NCBI GenBank assembly: GCA_964571595.1
Contig: CAZNCJ010000003.1
Coordinates: 1-64,000 of the forward strand
Source of the DNA: CALCKU01 sp964571595
GTDB taxonomy: Bacteria; Pseudomonadota; Alphaproteobacteria; Caulobacterales; Maricaulaceae
Direction: 5' to 3'
Length of the DNA stretch: 64,000 nt
Part shown: positions 17,318 to 26,787 of the stretch, one piece after another
Position numbering within the stretch: the stretch's first letter is position 1
How the letters are laid out: the number at the start of each line of letters is the position of its first letter
Notes under the pieces: model-generated
What the model was told of the DNA's origin: nothing
Seen by the model: the letters and a program-made list of their open reading frames with translations, nothing else
Databases searched by the model: none
Translations under genes and position numbers: made by a program

Positions 17318-19318
17318 TTAGGCCTTGATCCATTGCTCAAGACATTCTTTGAGCTTTTCGAGTGAAATAGGCTTTGTGATATAATCATCCATGTCTTTAT
17401 CAAAACAATCTTGTTTATCACCGCTCATCGCATGGGCAGTAAAAGCAATGATCGGCGTGCGCTTCATGCCTTGGCTCTTTTCAATATCTCGGATGGTTTC
17501 TGTCGCTTCATAGCCATTTAATTCCGGCATAGAGATATCCATTAATATGGCTTTGGGTTTAAGCAATTTCCATTTTTCTATCGCCAGCTTGCCGTTACCG
17601 ACAACTTTAAACTTATAGCCTAATTCCATCATAGCGTGACGCACAAACATCTGATTGACCTCATTATCTTCGGCTATCAGAATATCTATCTCGCTCAAAT
17701 CTTGCTTTTCACTTGTCGCGCTTTGCTCAGAGGGCACATGGGCAGGGCGGCTCTCTATCATGGGAGCCCCCAAATCCTCTAGGGCACCTAGCTCATCTTC
17801 CAAAGACGGAGCGTGAACAATTGTTGTTATGGTATCAAATAGGAAGGAGCTTCGCGGCGGCTTAGTCATGAAACTTGCCGCACCCATATCTTTCATTTTC
17901 CGGGCAAGCTGAGAACTATCTACAGATGAGAGAACAAGCACGGGAATATCGTCAAATCGACTATGCTTGCGCATCGCCTTTAAAAAGTCGCTCCCATCAT
18001 GATCCGGCATTTGATAATCTAAAATAACCAGATCAATCGAAATGTTTTTTTCATCCGCTTTTTGCAATACAGATAAACCTGATTTCGCAGAAGGGGCGGT
18101 CACACAAGGCCAACCCCAATGTTGTAGCATTTCCTTGAGAATATCGCGATTAACAGAGCTGTCATCAACGACAAGAATATTGAGATTTTTCTGTGTATGC
18201 AGGCGTGCTTTCTTAGGTTTAACATTTTTATTAACAGGCAAGTCGATGGTAAAACTAAATGTCGAACCTACCCCGACTTCGCTTTCAACTTTCATCTCGC
18301 CGCCCATAAGCTCAATAAAAGATTTCGCAATCGTCAAACCCAGACCGGTTCCGCCAAATTTGCGCGTTGTACTGCCATCGGCCTGACGGAACTTATCAAA
18401 AATCAAATCGATTTTATCTTCGGGAATACCAATTCCGGTATCTTGAATACGGAATGTCAACGTCGACACATCATCTTGTGTGCTCCCACCCACATCCACG
18501 AGGACATGCCCATCAAGGGTGAACTTTAAAGCGTTACCCAATATATTGGTAATGATTTGACGAATACGCCCCCCGTCACCAATAAACGCACTCGGCAGGC
18601 TGGGTTGATAGCGTACAAGCACATCAACACCATTTTCCTGCTTTGCCGTCGCAAGGAGGGACGTCACATCTTCCATACTATCTTTGAGATCAAATGGCTC
18701 AAGATTAAGCTCCATCTGCCCGGACTCGATTTTGGAGAAGTCCAAAATATCATTAATGATCGTCAATAGGGCCGTGCCGGATCTCTGAATAATATTTAAT
18801 AGCTCTTGGTCTTCGGCGCGCATATCACGCTGCATGAGAAGATCGCAAACACCCATAATACCGTTCATCGGTGTTCTAATCTCATGGCTCATATTGGCCA
18901 AAAACTCCGATTTGGCACGATCCGCACTTTCAGCCCTTAGCTCAGCCTCTTTGAGATGCGTAATGTCAAAACCGGTCCCAATCAGAGTTTTGGGTTCCCC
19001 CTTCTCATCTTGAATCAACTGTCCGGTAAAATTCATCCATATGGTACGGCCATCATCAGGACGAATAACCCGGTACTCAATAGAATAGGGTTCATTATTC
19101 TCAACACTTTTTGTGACTGAATTATGCACAAATTCTTGATCGTCAGGATGTATAAAGTCAGGCAGGCTTTCATATTTTATCTGCCGATCAATGGGAATAC
19201 CCATGATCTCAAATAAAGTACGTGACCAAATTATATTATCTTTCTGGACATCTAATTGCCATACGCCAACACGGGCATAATCTGCAGCCAGTTTTACAAG
19301 CTTGCCGTCAATGTCCAT
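17318..19318 (-). CDS. Hybrid sensor histidine kinase (PAS-HisKA-HATPase-REC-REC)
   Basis: Predicted cytoplasmic hybrid sensor kinase. A PAS/PAC domain (about 10-125, FDITHLKEAE end) is followed by HisKA with H145 in MSHEIRTP, HATPase_c (about 245-362; DTGIGIP at 293-299 and GGTGLGLTI near 322-330), a first receiver with D434 and K486, and a second receiver with D594 and K649. All phospho-acceptor residues are present. No membrane helices, so the PAS domain senses an internal signal, perhaps through a bound ligand. No HPt or output regulator gene is adjacent; phosphate probably passes to an unlinked HPt protein. No operon partner within 160 bases. Confidence 0.92.
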   Translation of the reverse strand: MDIDGKLVKLAADYARVGVWQLDVQKDNIIWSRTLFEIMGIPIDRQIKYESLPDFIHPDDQEFVHNSVTKSVENNEPYSIEYRVIRPDDGRTIWMNFTGQLIQDEKGEPKTLIGTGFDITHLKEAELRAESADRAKSEFLANMSHEIRTPMNGIMGVCDLLMQRDMRAEDQELLNIIQRSGTALLTIINDILDFSKIESGQMELNLEPFDLKDSMEDVTSLLATAKQENGVDVLVRYQPSLPSAFIGDGGRIRQIITNILGNALKFTLDGHVLVDVGGSTQDDVSTLTFRIQDTGIGIPEDKIDLIFDKFRQADGSTTRKFGGTGLGLTIAKSFIELMGGEMKVESEVGVGSTFSFTIDLPVNKNVKPKKARLHTQKNLNILVVDDSSVNRDILKEMLQHWGWPCVTAPSAKSGLSVLQKADEKNISIDLVILDYQMPDHDGSDFLKAMRKHSRFDDIPVLVLSSVDSSQLARKMKDMGAASFMTKPPRSSFLFDTITTIVHAPSLEDELGALEDLGAPMIESRPAHVPSEQSATSEKQDLSEIDILIAEDNEVNQMFVRHAMMELGYKFKVVGNGKLAIEKWKLLKPKAILMDISMPELNGYEATETIRDIEKSQGMKRTPIIAFTAHAMSGDKQDCFDKDMDDYITKPISLEKLKECLEQWIKA

Positions 19319-19481
19319 ATTGAGATCATGATTAATCTGGGCTAACTTTTTTGACTATGCCATATTACCATCTTTAAGTAACGAATCATTTTGTTACCAA
19401 GAACGTACAAAGCTATTGTTTAAACATTACTTAAGAAAATAAACGCCTTTTGCCTTTTATTAAGGCCATTAATTAACCCGT

Positions 19482-20093
19482 TTATTTGCGATAGGCTTTA
19501 CGAATGATAACGGGTTTGACCAAGAACTGTGCCCGTATTGCATTCTCCGCACTTGGCTCTGTCTCGCCCGATTGAATGGCCCGAACAACCTCCATGCCCT
19601 TCACGACAGTGCCAAAACTGGCATAGCCTTGACCATCGGGATTACGCTTGCCACCAAAATCCAGAAACGGATTATCAGCCGTATTGATAAAGAAATATGC
19701 CGCACTGCCCGTACCAGGCTGATCACGTGCGAGAGAAACACTGCCCGCCACGTTTGAGAGGCCCGTTTGTGTTTCGTGTTCAATATCGGCGGTAAGAGGT
19801 AAAAGATCGAGACGGCCGCCTTGTAAGATAGACATCCCCATCTCTAAAGGATCATTATCGGGGCGCACAGCTCTGTAAAACCCTTGGCCATCATAAAGGC
19901 CCTCATCTACATAATAGAGGAAATCCCCGGACGATATAGGCGCTCTATCTGCATGAACCTCGATCTCGATCTGGCCCATATCCGTTTCTAGGATAATGTT
20001 TGGGCGTTTATCAGCCCCGCAAGCCGTTAAGACAGCCAGCCCTGCGAGAAGACCTGCCGTCTTACCCACAGTCTTGATAGACAGATATTTCAT
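19482..20093 (-). CDS. Cyclophilin-type peptidyl-prolyl isomerase lipoprotein
   Basis: Predicted periplasmic, membrane-anchored cis-trans prolyl isomerase. The signal peptide ends in lipobox LTAC with C25 the likely lipid-modified residue. The cyclophilin core follows: NIILETDMGQIEIEVHADRAP, FYRAV (active-site FYR), LARDQPGTGSAAYFFIN and FGTVVKGMEVV. The ATG overlaps the stop of the upstream small membrane gene as ATGA, so translation is probably coupled. At 203 residues it is full length for a bacterial cyclophilin with signal. GC-poor dyads follow the gene, but no clear terminator. Confidence 0.88.
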   Translation of the reverse strand: MKYLSIKTVGKTAGLLAGLAVLTACGADKRPNIILETDMGQIEIEVHADRAPISSGDFLYYVDEGLYDGQGFYRAVRPDNDPLEMGMSILQGGRLDLLPLTADIEHETQTGLSNVAGSVSLARDQPGTGSAAYFFINTADNPFLDFGGKRNPDGQGYASFGTVVKGMEVVRAIQSGETEPSAENAIRAQFLVKPVIIRKAYRK

Positions 20094-20260
20094 TTTTTAT
20101 CGTCTTTATCGATCTTTTTTGAGGTCAGTCCCATATCGATCAAAACGATGGAGGCAATACCGAAAAATAAGGCAAAGGGTGGATGTCTAAGTGCGAGCAG
20201 CACGACAATACCGATGCCGATACCTAGAATGATAGCATATGGGTGGAATGATGTTTTCAT
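20090..20260 (-). CDS. 56-residue membrane protein, coupled to HNH and cyclophilin genes
   Basis: Small protein beginning MKTSFHPYAI, with two hydrophobic segments (about 8-24 and 28-43) and a strongly charged Lys/Asp C-terminus. Coding is supported by its exact fit: its ATG overlaps the stop of the HNH gene (ATGA at 20260-20257), and its stop overlaps the cyclophilin start (ATGA at 20093-20090). GAAGG immediately precedes the ATG, consistent with translational re-initiation. No family recognised; too short for most automatic gene lists. Confidence 0.7.
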   Translation of the reverse strand: MKTSFHPYAIILGIGIGIVVLLALRHPPFALFFGIASIVLIDMGLTSKKIDKDDKK

Positions 20261-20841
20261 CCTTCTAATTCAACATCCCAGTACAAATAGTCAAGCCAAC
20301 TTTCATGTAAATAATTTGGCGGAAACCGCCGGCCTTGGGATTGTAACTGATACATAGTCGGTACAAAGGGCTTTACACGGGGGTGCATATGGGCGTGCTC
20401 AGGCAAGCGCCCCCCTTTTTTAAGATTGCATTTCGAACAGGCGGCGACGATATTTTTCCATGTCGTGCGCCCGCCCAGCCTACGGGGTATCACATGATCA
20501 AATGTCAAATTATCCGGGCTGGCGCAATAGACGCATTCAAATCCGTCGCGTAAAAACAAATTAAACCGCGTAAAAGCGGGAGACCGGTTTTGCGGAATAT
20601 AGTCTTTGAGCGAAACAACACTGGGCAAGCGCATTTCAAAATTGACGGACCTTGCGGTTTTCTCATATTGATCAATAACATTCACACGTTCAAGAAAAAC
20701 GGCTTTTATCGCGTCCTGCCAAGACCATAAAGATAAGGGAAAGTATGAAAGTGGTTGGTGGTCTGCGTTTAATATCAAACAAGGAAAAGCTCCAGAGCTG
20801 ACGCTTTCCGGTAAGGGCTGGTTTTGTGACATCAAGCCCAT
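20257..20841 (-). CDS. HNH endonuclease-family protein
   Basis: Predicted HNH nuclease-fold protein. An N-terminal part (about 18-90) typical of the widespread bacterial HNH group precedes CVYC (C103, C106), DHVIPRRLGG (H116), TTWKN (N130) and CSKCN (C135, C138), so both zinc-knuckle pairs and the HNH triad are present. Proteins of this type are conserved in many alphaproteobacteria; their biological role is unclear. It heads a coupled trio with the small membrane protein and cyclophilin. Start is uncertain between the ATGs at 20841 and 20832. Restriction or mobile-element context is absent. Confidence 0.82.
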   Translation of the reverse strand: MGLMSQNQPLPESVSSGAFPCLILNADHQPLSYFPLSLWSWQDAIKAVFLERVNVIDQYEKTARSVNFEMRLPSVVSLKDYIPQNRSPAFTRFNLFLRDGFECVYCASPDNLTFDHVIPRRLGGRTTWKNIVAACSKCNLKKGGRLPEHAHMHPRVKPFVPTMYQLQSQGRRFPPNYLHESWLDYLYWDVELEG

Positions 20842-21075
20842 TGGCCCCGCCCCGCATCCTGATTTTGTAAAGTCATCTTAAAAGATGTTTGCGTTAAATC
20901 CCGACTTAAACTGAAAACCAATCTCCCTGTCCTGTGTGACGCTTTGATCAAACTATACAAAATGAAACCCCTCTGACAAGGGGCGCAATCAGAACCAAAC
21001 CCCATTTAGGCACGCATGGGCGGCAAAACTGCGGGTTTCTCTCGCCATTTTTCTTTATTCCTTACATGATAGGCC

Positions 21076-22425
21076 ATGCGATTCGTTTTTTATTCTCTGG
21101 CGCTTATGCTCGCAATTTCGTCTCCGTCAAACCTTATGGCGGCCCCGGGGGATGAATATACTCTGCCCAAGATAGATCAAAGCGCGCAAACGCCCCGCAC
21201 TGAAACAGACTTCCAACACGCAACTGCAAGCCTGCAAAAACAAGTGCGCAGTGCTACTTCAAAGCTAAAGGTGAGCAACGCCTTCACACTTTCTGAAATC
21301 GCGACGGGACTGGGCTCTATTTCGGCCATGATAGAGGATGATAAAGGCAATCTGCTTATACTCGACAAAAAACGCGGTCGGCTTTACCGCCTCATCGACC
21401 GCGCCCGTGACGGAAAAATTGATAACCGTATCCCCTATGCAGCCGCCTTTAAGAAGCCGAGCGGCTTAACCCGCAAAGGGGAAGATATTTACATTGCCGA
21501 TCTGAACGGTATTTGGAAAATCAGCTCTGATGGGACGGCGCAATTCGCGCTTAGTCTGTCCAACGCCAATATTTCCGAGACATTACCCCGTCCGCTTTTT
21601 TACGACCAATACCGCAACCGGCTCTTACTCGGTCTGAACCGCACGCAATCGCAAAGCCAGAAGCCTGCCGCGCTTATCGAGATTGATATAAAGACAAAAC
21701 GCGCCAGCATTATTGAAGAGTTCGATGCACCTATCACCCATATTACGCAATCAGTGTCACAGGATATCTGGATAAGTACGGGCGATAAATTACGCCAACT
21801 TGGCAAACAAAGCTCTTATCCGCTGGAGGCTGGGGTGCAGATCGGCGGCTTTGTGCTGCCCCAAAACGCCCTACCTGAAGATTGGCCGCTTAGCACCAAG
21901 GACCATATCATCGTCTCGCAATCCACACCCAGCTTAGGAGACTCAGAAGCAAATCTGGCCCATAAGACAAGCGGCGGAGTGAATATTGTCAGCTTACCGA
22001 CTGTTTTCGGCACGCCCCAAAACAAAATTATTGTCATGGCAGATGGATTTTTATCCAAACGCGGCCATGCCGCGTGGGGGAAACCCGGCCCGTTATTGCT
22101 CACCCAAAACGGACTTTATATCTCTGATAGCTGGCAAGGGAGCCTTTGGCGTATCATTCCCGCAAAGCCCCTGCCCTCACCTAAACAGCCGCGCCTTCCT
22201 AAATCTGCCCCTGACAAAGACGACCAGACTGAAATTGAGCTGGCCCAAGACAAGCAGAAGCAAAATACAGACTCACAATTTAAAAGCCGTATCACGGCCA
22301 GTCAGATCACAGGTTCAAATATTCAGCAAGGCTCAACTCTGAATGACACATCAATCAGCTTGGTGGAAAAGCTGCAAGAAAAGACAGATGAGACCGTGCC
22401 AGAAATAAATACAGAGACAGAATAG
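21076..22425 (+). CDS. Exported beta-propeller protein (sorbosone-dehydrogenase-like fold)
   Basis: Predicted periplasmic protein with a Sec signal peptide (cleavage near LMAA-PGD). Residues about 70-360 contain repeated short strands of the NHL/sugar-dehydrogenase propeller type (for example DKGNLLILDKKRGRLYRL, GEDIYIADLNGIWKI, and the late blade GLYISDSWQGSLWRI, which resembles L-sorbosone dehydrogenase-like proteins). The last 90 residues are a low-complexity, Gln/Lys/Asp/Thr-rich tail. No cytochrome domain or obvious PQQ ligand set is visible, so enzymatic function is unproven. It is a single plus-strand gene; its end meets the minus-strand ppx gene 12 bases away. Confidence 0.65.
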   Translation: MRFVFYSLALMLAISSPSNLMAAPGDEYTLPKIDQSAQTPRTETDFQHATASLQKQVRSATSKLKVSNAFTLSEIATGLGSISAMIEDDKGNLLILDKKRGRLYRLIDRARDGKIDNRIPYAAAFKKPSGLTRKGEDIYIADLNGIWKISSDGTAQFALSLSNANISETLPRPLFYDQYRNRLLLGLNRTQSQSQKPAALIEIDIKTKRASIIEEFDAPITHITQSVSQDIWISTGDKLRQLGKQSSYPLEAGVQIGGFVLPQNALPEDWPLSTKDHIIVSQSTPSLGDSEANLAHKTSGGVNIVSLPTVFGTPQNKIIVMADGFLSKRGHAAWGKPGPLLLTQNGLYISDSWQGSLWRIIPAKPLPSPKQPRLPKSAPDKDDQTEIELAQDKQKQNTDSQFKSRITASQITGSNIQQGSTLNDTSISLVEKLQEKTDETVPEINTETE

Positions 22426-22437
22426 CGCCTTAAGGGC

Positions 22438-23958
22438 TTAGGCCTCACTCACCGCAGTCTCATATTCCAGCTCCATCAGCTCCGCGAGTTTGCGCAGACG
22501 TAATATAACACGCTGTGTGATGAGGTCTTGATAGTCAGGTCTAACGCTTAAAAGTAACCTCTCTTTTTTAACGCTTAAATCAAAAGCCCCAAGCAACATA
22601 TTTGAGCGCGCACTGGCGACTACGGCCAAACGTATAGCCGCTCCAAAACACCGCGCCGCATTCCGCTCTTTTACATTTAACAACGCATGTATAGCCGCAT
22701 CATTTGGCGTGACCGGGCTTTTCGTAAATGAGCTAAACAAAATAAGAGAGAGATAGGCCCGCTCTTTATGTGTCAGGTCGGCCAGCGGCGCGTAAAAGAC
22801 ATCATCAAACACTAATCCGGCCTGATATTCCTCATTTAAACCTTTGCCAATCCCAACAAGGTGACAGGCCGCGCGGCGAAGGCGGGTTTCATTTTCAACC
22901 TCAAAACAGCTAGGTAATTTTCCCGCTATGCCGGAGAGAAATTCAAAGACTGGCATGGCAAAATTTTGGCTTTGTAAATTTCCGTGGGCAAAATCCCGAC
23001 AGCCATCAATAAGGGCATTACGGGATTTTATAGTCTCTGGCAGGGAATCGTAGATCAGTCCTTCGCGCAATCCCGTTGTCGAAATTGTTATTGAGGCAGG
23101 CGAGAGCCTTTTAATCAGAACGTCCAGCAGCAACGCCCCGTAAGGTAAGGTTTCAGCGCGGCGTAAACTTATACCCTTCCAGCCTAAAATATCCGTCCGC
23201 CCTTCTCCATATGCCCAACGCGCATGGGCTTGGAAATCCTGCGTCGCTATCTCATAGGCCTGTAAGGTCTTAAGCGGATAATCGATTTTGTCTTGATGGA
23301 TTTTAGCCAGGTTTCGCCACGCCCCCCCAATAAGATAGAGCGGTAAGTTTTTATAAGTTGTAAGATCGCTCTGATCTAAGACGGCATTAACCCGCGAGGT
23401 AATTTCCGCGATGTCAAAATCATCATGCTTGGAAATAGCCTGACCAATGACTTTAAAAGGGCCGAGCGGAAATGTCTGGCCCGGGTTAACGTGTTTGTCT
23501 TCAACCCGGATTAGCTCCAGACTTGCACCGCCGAGATCAGCCGCTATCCCGTTAGCGCGCGGCATCGTCGAGATTAAACCTTGCGCCGTCAGATAGGCTT
23601 CTTGCGGGCCGCTAACAGGGGAAATATCCAAGCCTGTTTTATCTTGAACCTGATTTATAAAGGCTTTGGCATCAACAGCCTCACGTAAGGCCGCTGTCGC
23701 GCCAACGATAATCTTGCTAAGTTTCTGGGCGCGGGAAATGAGGGTGAAGCGCAAAATTGCGGCCAGAGCCAATTCACAGCCTTTGGCATTTAACCGCCCC
23801 GTCTGGCGTAAATCACGTCCAAGTCCCGCCAGAATTTTTTCATTATAGACGGGCGTAAAGGCACAACCCGCCACTTCGTAAATCACAAAGCGCACAGAGT
23901 TTGACCCTATATCCAGAACGCCCAGTTTTTGGGTCGGCATTTCAGCAAGCTCGGTCAT
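22438..23958 (-). CDS. ppx: Ppx/GppA-family exopolyphosphatase
   Basis: Predicted exopolyphosphatase or pppGpp phosphatase of the ASKHA superfamily. LDIGSNSVRFVIYE (about 15-28) is the first phosphate-binding motif, and GIAADLGGASLELIRV (about 137-152) is the second. A helical C-terminal HD-like part extends to residue 506, as in long Ppx/GppA proteins. The ATG overlaps the ppk stop as ATGA, so synthesis and breakdown of polyphosphate are coupled at translation. Ppx versus GppA activity cannot be told from sequence, but linkage to ppk favours polyphosphate. Confidence 0.88.
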   Translation of the reverse strand: MTELAEMPTQKLGVLDIGSNSVRFVIYEVAGCAFTPVYNEKILAGLGRDLRQTGRLNAKGCELALAAILRFTLISRAQKLSKIIVGATAALREAVDAKAFINQVQDKTGLDISPVSGPQEAYLTAQGLISTMPRANGIAADLGGASLELIRVEDKHVNPGQTFPLGPFKVIGQAISKHDDFDIAEITSRVNAVLDQSDLTTYKNLPLYLIGGAWRNLAKIHQDKIDYPLKTLQAYEIATQDFQAHARWAYGEGRTDILGWKGISLRRAETLPYGALLLDVLIKRLSPASITISTTGLREGLIYDSLPETIKSRNALIDGCRDFAHGNLQSQNFAMPVFEFLSGIAGKLPSCFEVENETRLRRAACHLVGIGKGLNEEYQAGLVFDDVFYAPLADLTHKERAYLSLILFSSFTKSPVTPNDAAIHALLNVKERNAARCFGAAIRLAVVASARSNMLLGAFDLSVKKERLLLSVRPDYQDLITQRVILRLRKLAELMELEYETAVSEA

Positions 23959-26099
23959 GAGGATTTGGAGCTTTTCTTTTTCAAGCGCTGGGTCAAATCC
24001 CGCGGTGCAGAATAGGTGAGAGATTTACCCCGACCTGATAGAGAGGGATTATGCATAAAATATTCATGCGCTGAAAAAGGCGTCTCGTCGACCTCTAATA
24101 TGGGCCTGATATATTTTCCGCTGGTTTTTAAATACCAGCTATTTTGATTATCCATCAGATTGGCCACCATGACCTGATGAAGGATTTGGCGCTTAACGGT
24201 TTTATCTTCGACAGGCACCATTGTTTCCACACGGCGGTTAAGATTGCGCGGCATCCAGTCAGCAGATGAGAAAAACACTTTAGCATTCGGATGGGGGAGC
24301 GTTTCGCCATTGCCAAAACAGACAATGCGGGAATGTTCCAGATAGCGGCCCACTATGGATTTCACCCTGATATTTTCCGACAAGTCAGGCACACCGGGGC
24401 GCAGGCAACATATACCGCGCACAATCAAATCTATCTGAACCCCCGCCTTGGAGGCGGCGTATAATTTATCGATTATATCCATATCGACCAAGGCATTCAT
24501 TTTTGCCCAGATCATGGCGGGCTTGCCCTGTTTGGCAAAGGCGATTTCTTCTTTGATATATTGGGATAGCCCATCGCGTAATTGCAAAGGGGCTATGACC
24601 AATTTCTTCAAATTTTGCGGCGGTGAATAGCTGGTCACATAATTAAATAACTTCCCGACATCTTCGCCCATGTCCTGATTGGCAGTAAAGAGAGCCAGAT
24701 CCGTATATATTTTTGCGTTTTGTGCATGATAATTGCCGGTACCCAAATGGGTATAGAGTTTTAGTTCCGAAGCTTCGCGACGCACAACAAGCGAGACTTT
24801 GGCGTGGGTTTTATAATCTATAAACCCGTAAACCACTTGGGCGCCTGCCCGTTCCAAATCCCGCGCCCAACGTAAATTACTTTCCTCGTCAAAACGCGCC
24901 TTTAACTCAACCAAAGCCGTCACATTTTTACCTTGCTCGGCAGCATGAATGAGGGCGCTGACAATCGGGCTATCATCTGATGTGCGGTACAATGTCTGTT
25001 TAATCGCGACCACATCTGGATCACTGGCGGCCTGTTCCAAAAATTGCACGACAACCTCAAAATCCTCATAAGGGTGATGTACAACAATATCCTTGGCAGC
25101 TATGGCCGAAAAACAATCCCCGTTAAACTCGCGAATACGTTCCGGGAACCGCGCAATAAAGGGCGTGTATTTCAATTCCGGGCGGTTAAATTTAGCAATC
25201 TCTATAAGGTCTTTTAAGCCTATCATGCCCTCTATTTCTTGAATATCCTCATCCCAACATTCAAAATTTTCGATCAAGAAATGTTTCAGGTCCTCAGGCA
25301 TATCGGCGTTCATCTCAAGCCGGATAACCCGCCCGCGCCGACGCTGCTTAATCAGAAATTCAAAATGCTCAACAAGGTCTTCCGCCCCCTCATCAATAGC
25401 AATATCACTATCACGGATTATACGAAATGTACCGCGCCCGTCCGGGGTCAGTCCGGGGAAAAACTCGGCCGCAAAATGGTGTAGAACATCCTCGATTAAA
25501 ACCAGCGTCAAGGATTTAGACCCTTCGGTATTTAGCCACACAAAGCGCGGCACATGGGAGGGTACAGGGATAAGCGCGTATAGAGGGTCCTGATCTTTCT
25601 TGCGCTTTAGACGTAAGACAAGACCTTGGCCCAAATTTGGAATAAAGGGAAAAGGATGGGCCGGATCAACCGCCAAAGGCGAGAGCAATGGCATAATCTG
25701 TGTATTATATATAGTGGCGAGTTGTTCGAGTGCCTCTTGAGATAAATCCTCCGGTTTGTGGATATGAACCTTTTCATCGGCTAATTCATTGATCTGGGCT
25801 TGCAGAGCTTTTTGCTGCGCTTTTGTAATTTTGCGCACGCGCTTATTGATTTTTTTAAGCTGGCGTCTGGGAGTAAGCCCGTCAAAACTCGGCTGGCTAA
25901 CACCCGCGAGAACTTGTGTACGCAATCCCGCCACACGCACCATATAAAACTCATCCAGATTTGAAGCTGATATAGATAGAAATTTTACGCGCTCCAGCAA
26001 AGGGACATTTTTATCACTGGCGACTTCTAAAACCCGCGTATTAAAAAACAGCCACGATAATTCCCGGTTGAAATATTTATGATCAGAACTTTGTTTCAT
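23955..26099 (-). CDS. ppk: Polyphosphate kinase 1
   Basis: Predicted PPK1, which transfers the gamma phosphate of ATP reversibly to long-chain polyphosphate. At 714 residues all four domains are present: N-terminal (FNRELSWLFFN at about 10-20), head domain, and two C-terminal phospholipase-D-like domains. H432 in KTHAK matches the autophosphorylated histidine, and H589 in EHSR the second essential histidine. RTSDDSPIV and LVELKARFDEE are family hallmarks. The basic C-terminal tail is rich in Lys/Ser. The stop overlaps the ppx start. Located downstream of the pst and ptsN genes in a phosphate-themed run. Confidence 0.96.
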   Translation of the reverse strand: MKQSSDHKYFNRELSWLFFNTRVLEVASDKNVPLLERVKFLSISASNLDEFYMVRVAGLRTQVLAGVSQPSFDGLTPRRQLKKINKRVRKITKAQQKALQAQINELADEKVHIHKPEDLSQEALEQLATIYNTQIMPLLSPLAVDPAHPFPFIPNLGQGLVLRLKRKKDQDPLYALIPVPSHVPRFVWLNTEGSKSLTLVLIEDVLHHFAAEFFPGLTPDGRGTFRIIRDSDIAIDEGAEDLVEHFEFLIKQRRRGRVIRLEMNADMPEDLKHFLIENFECWDEDIQEIEGMIGLKDLIEIAKFNRPELKYTPFIARFPERIREFNGDCFSAIAAKDIVVHHPYEDFEVVVQFLEQAASDPDVVAIKQTLYRTSDDSPIVSALIHAAEQGKNVTALVELKARFDEESNLRWARDLERAGAQVVYGFIDYKTHAKVSLVVRREASELKLYTHLGTGNYHAQNAKIYTDLALFTANQDMGEDVGKLFNYVTSYSPPQNLKKLVIAPLQLRDGLSQYIKEEIAFAKQGKPAMIWAKMNALVDMDIIDKLYAASKAGVQIDLIVRGICCLRPGVPDLSENIRVKSIVGRYLEHSRIVCFGNGETLPHPNAKVFFSSADWMPRNLNRRVETMVPVEDKTVKRQILHQVMVANLMDNQNSWYLKTSGKYIRPILEVDETPFSAHEYFMHNPSLSGRGKSLTYSAPRDLTQRLKKKSSKSS

Positions 26100-26243
26100 A
26101 CAGCCTTATAATTCGGCAAAAAATCTCAGAAAGAAGGACTTGCCAATAAGCAGGTCAGGCACATGCCTATAGCCATAAGCCTTATACAATATCAGAGAAT
26201 TTTCGCAATGCAGGCAAGCGAGCCAAACAGAAAGCCAATGGGC

Positions 26244-26723
26244 TTAGGCGGCATTAATGGACGTTTCGTCCGTCAAAGAGATAAACAGGCTTTGCGCATC
26301 CGGAGCTGCTCTAAGGCGCGCTCTAACATCAGGGCGGCGTAGACGGCGCGATATTTGCGCCAAGGCACGTAAATGCTCACCGCCAGCATCAAAGGGCGCA
26401 ATAAGCATAGCCACCAAATCGACAGGTCGGTTATCTACGGCCTCATATTCAACAGCTTCTTCGAGCGTCGCGAAAACACCGTGAACAGACTTTATACCTT
26501 CAAGTCGCGCATGCGGTATAGCCACACCGGATCCGACTCCTGTTGAGCCTAATTTTTCACGTTCCAAAGCAGCCGTGACAATGTCCCGGCTCTCAAGTCC
26601 AGAGCTTTCAAGTAAGCCGCTTTTATCAAAAAGCGCGGCCATATCCTGAAATAACTGCTTTTTACTGCGCACTGACAAAGAACACAACATTCCATCAGCG
26701 CCAAATAGAGTTTCGAGTGTCAT
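26244..26723 (-). CDS. ptsN: PTS IIA-like nitrogen-regulatory protein PtsN
   Basis: Predicted EIIA-Ntr, the terminal phospho-acceptor of the nitrogen phosphotransferase system, which adjusts K+ transport and stress and nutrient responses. The active-site histidine lies in VAIPHARL (H71 from this start), followed by the EIIA strand-helix pattern to the end. About 159 residues, typical. The ATG at 26723 is preferred over a GTG one codon earlier. It follows hpf with a hairpin in the 60-base spacer, the usual hpf-ptsN order, but rpoN is 6 kb further upstream. No NPr or EI-Ntr gene in the window. Confidence 0.93.
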   Translation of the reverse strand: MTLETLFGADGMLCSLSVRSKKQLFQDMAALFDKSGLLESSGLESRDIVTAALEREKLGSTGVGSGVAIPHARLEGIKSVHGVFATLEEAVEYEAVDNRPVDLVAMLIAPFDAGGEHLRALAQISRRLRRPDVRARLRAAPDAQSLFISLTDETSINAA

Positions 26724-26746
26724 CACAACCCGCTAAATTAAAACCA

Positions 26747-26764
26747 GGTGGGCATCCCCCCACC
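26747..26764 (-). terminator. Hairpin between hpf and ptsN (attenuator candidate)
   Basis: Arms 26759-26764 and 26747-26752 form a 6-bp G/C stem (GGTGGG/CCCACC) with a 6-base loop on the minus strand, followed within three bases by TTTT. A weak intrinsic terminator or attenuator that would lower ptsN expression relative to hpf. Confidence 0.4.
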
Positions 26765-26787
26765 ATTTCGCGTCGCCTTTAGCCTTA

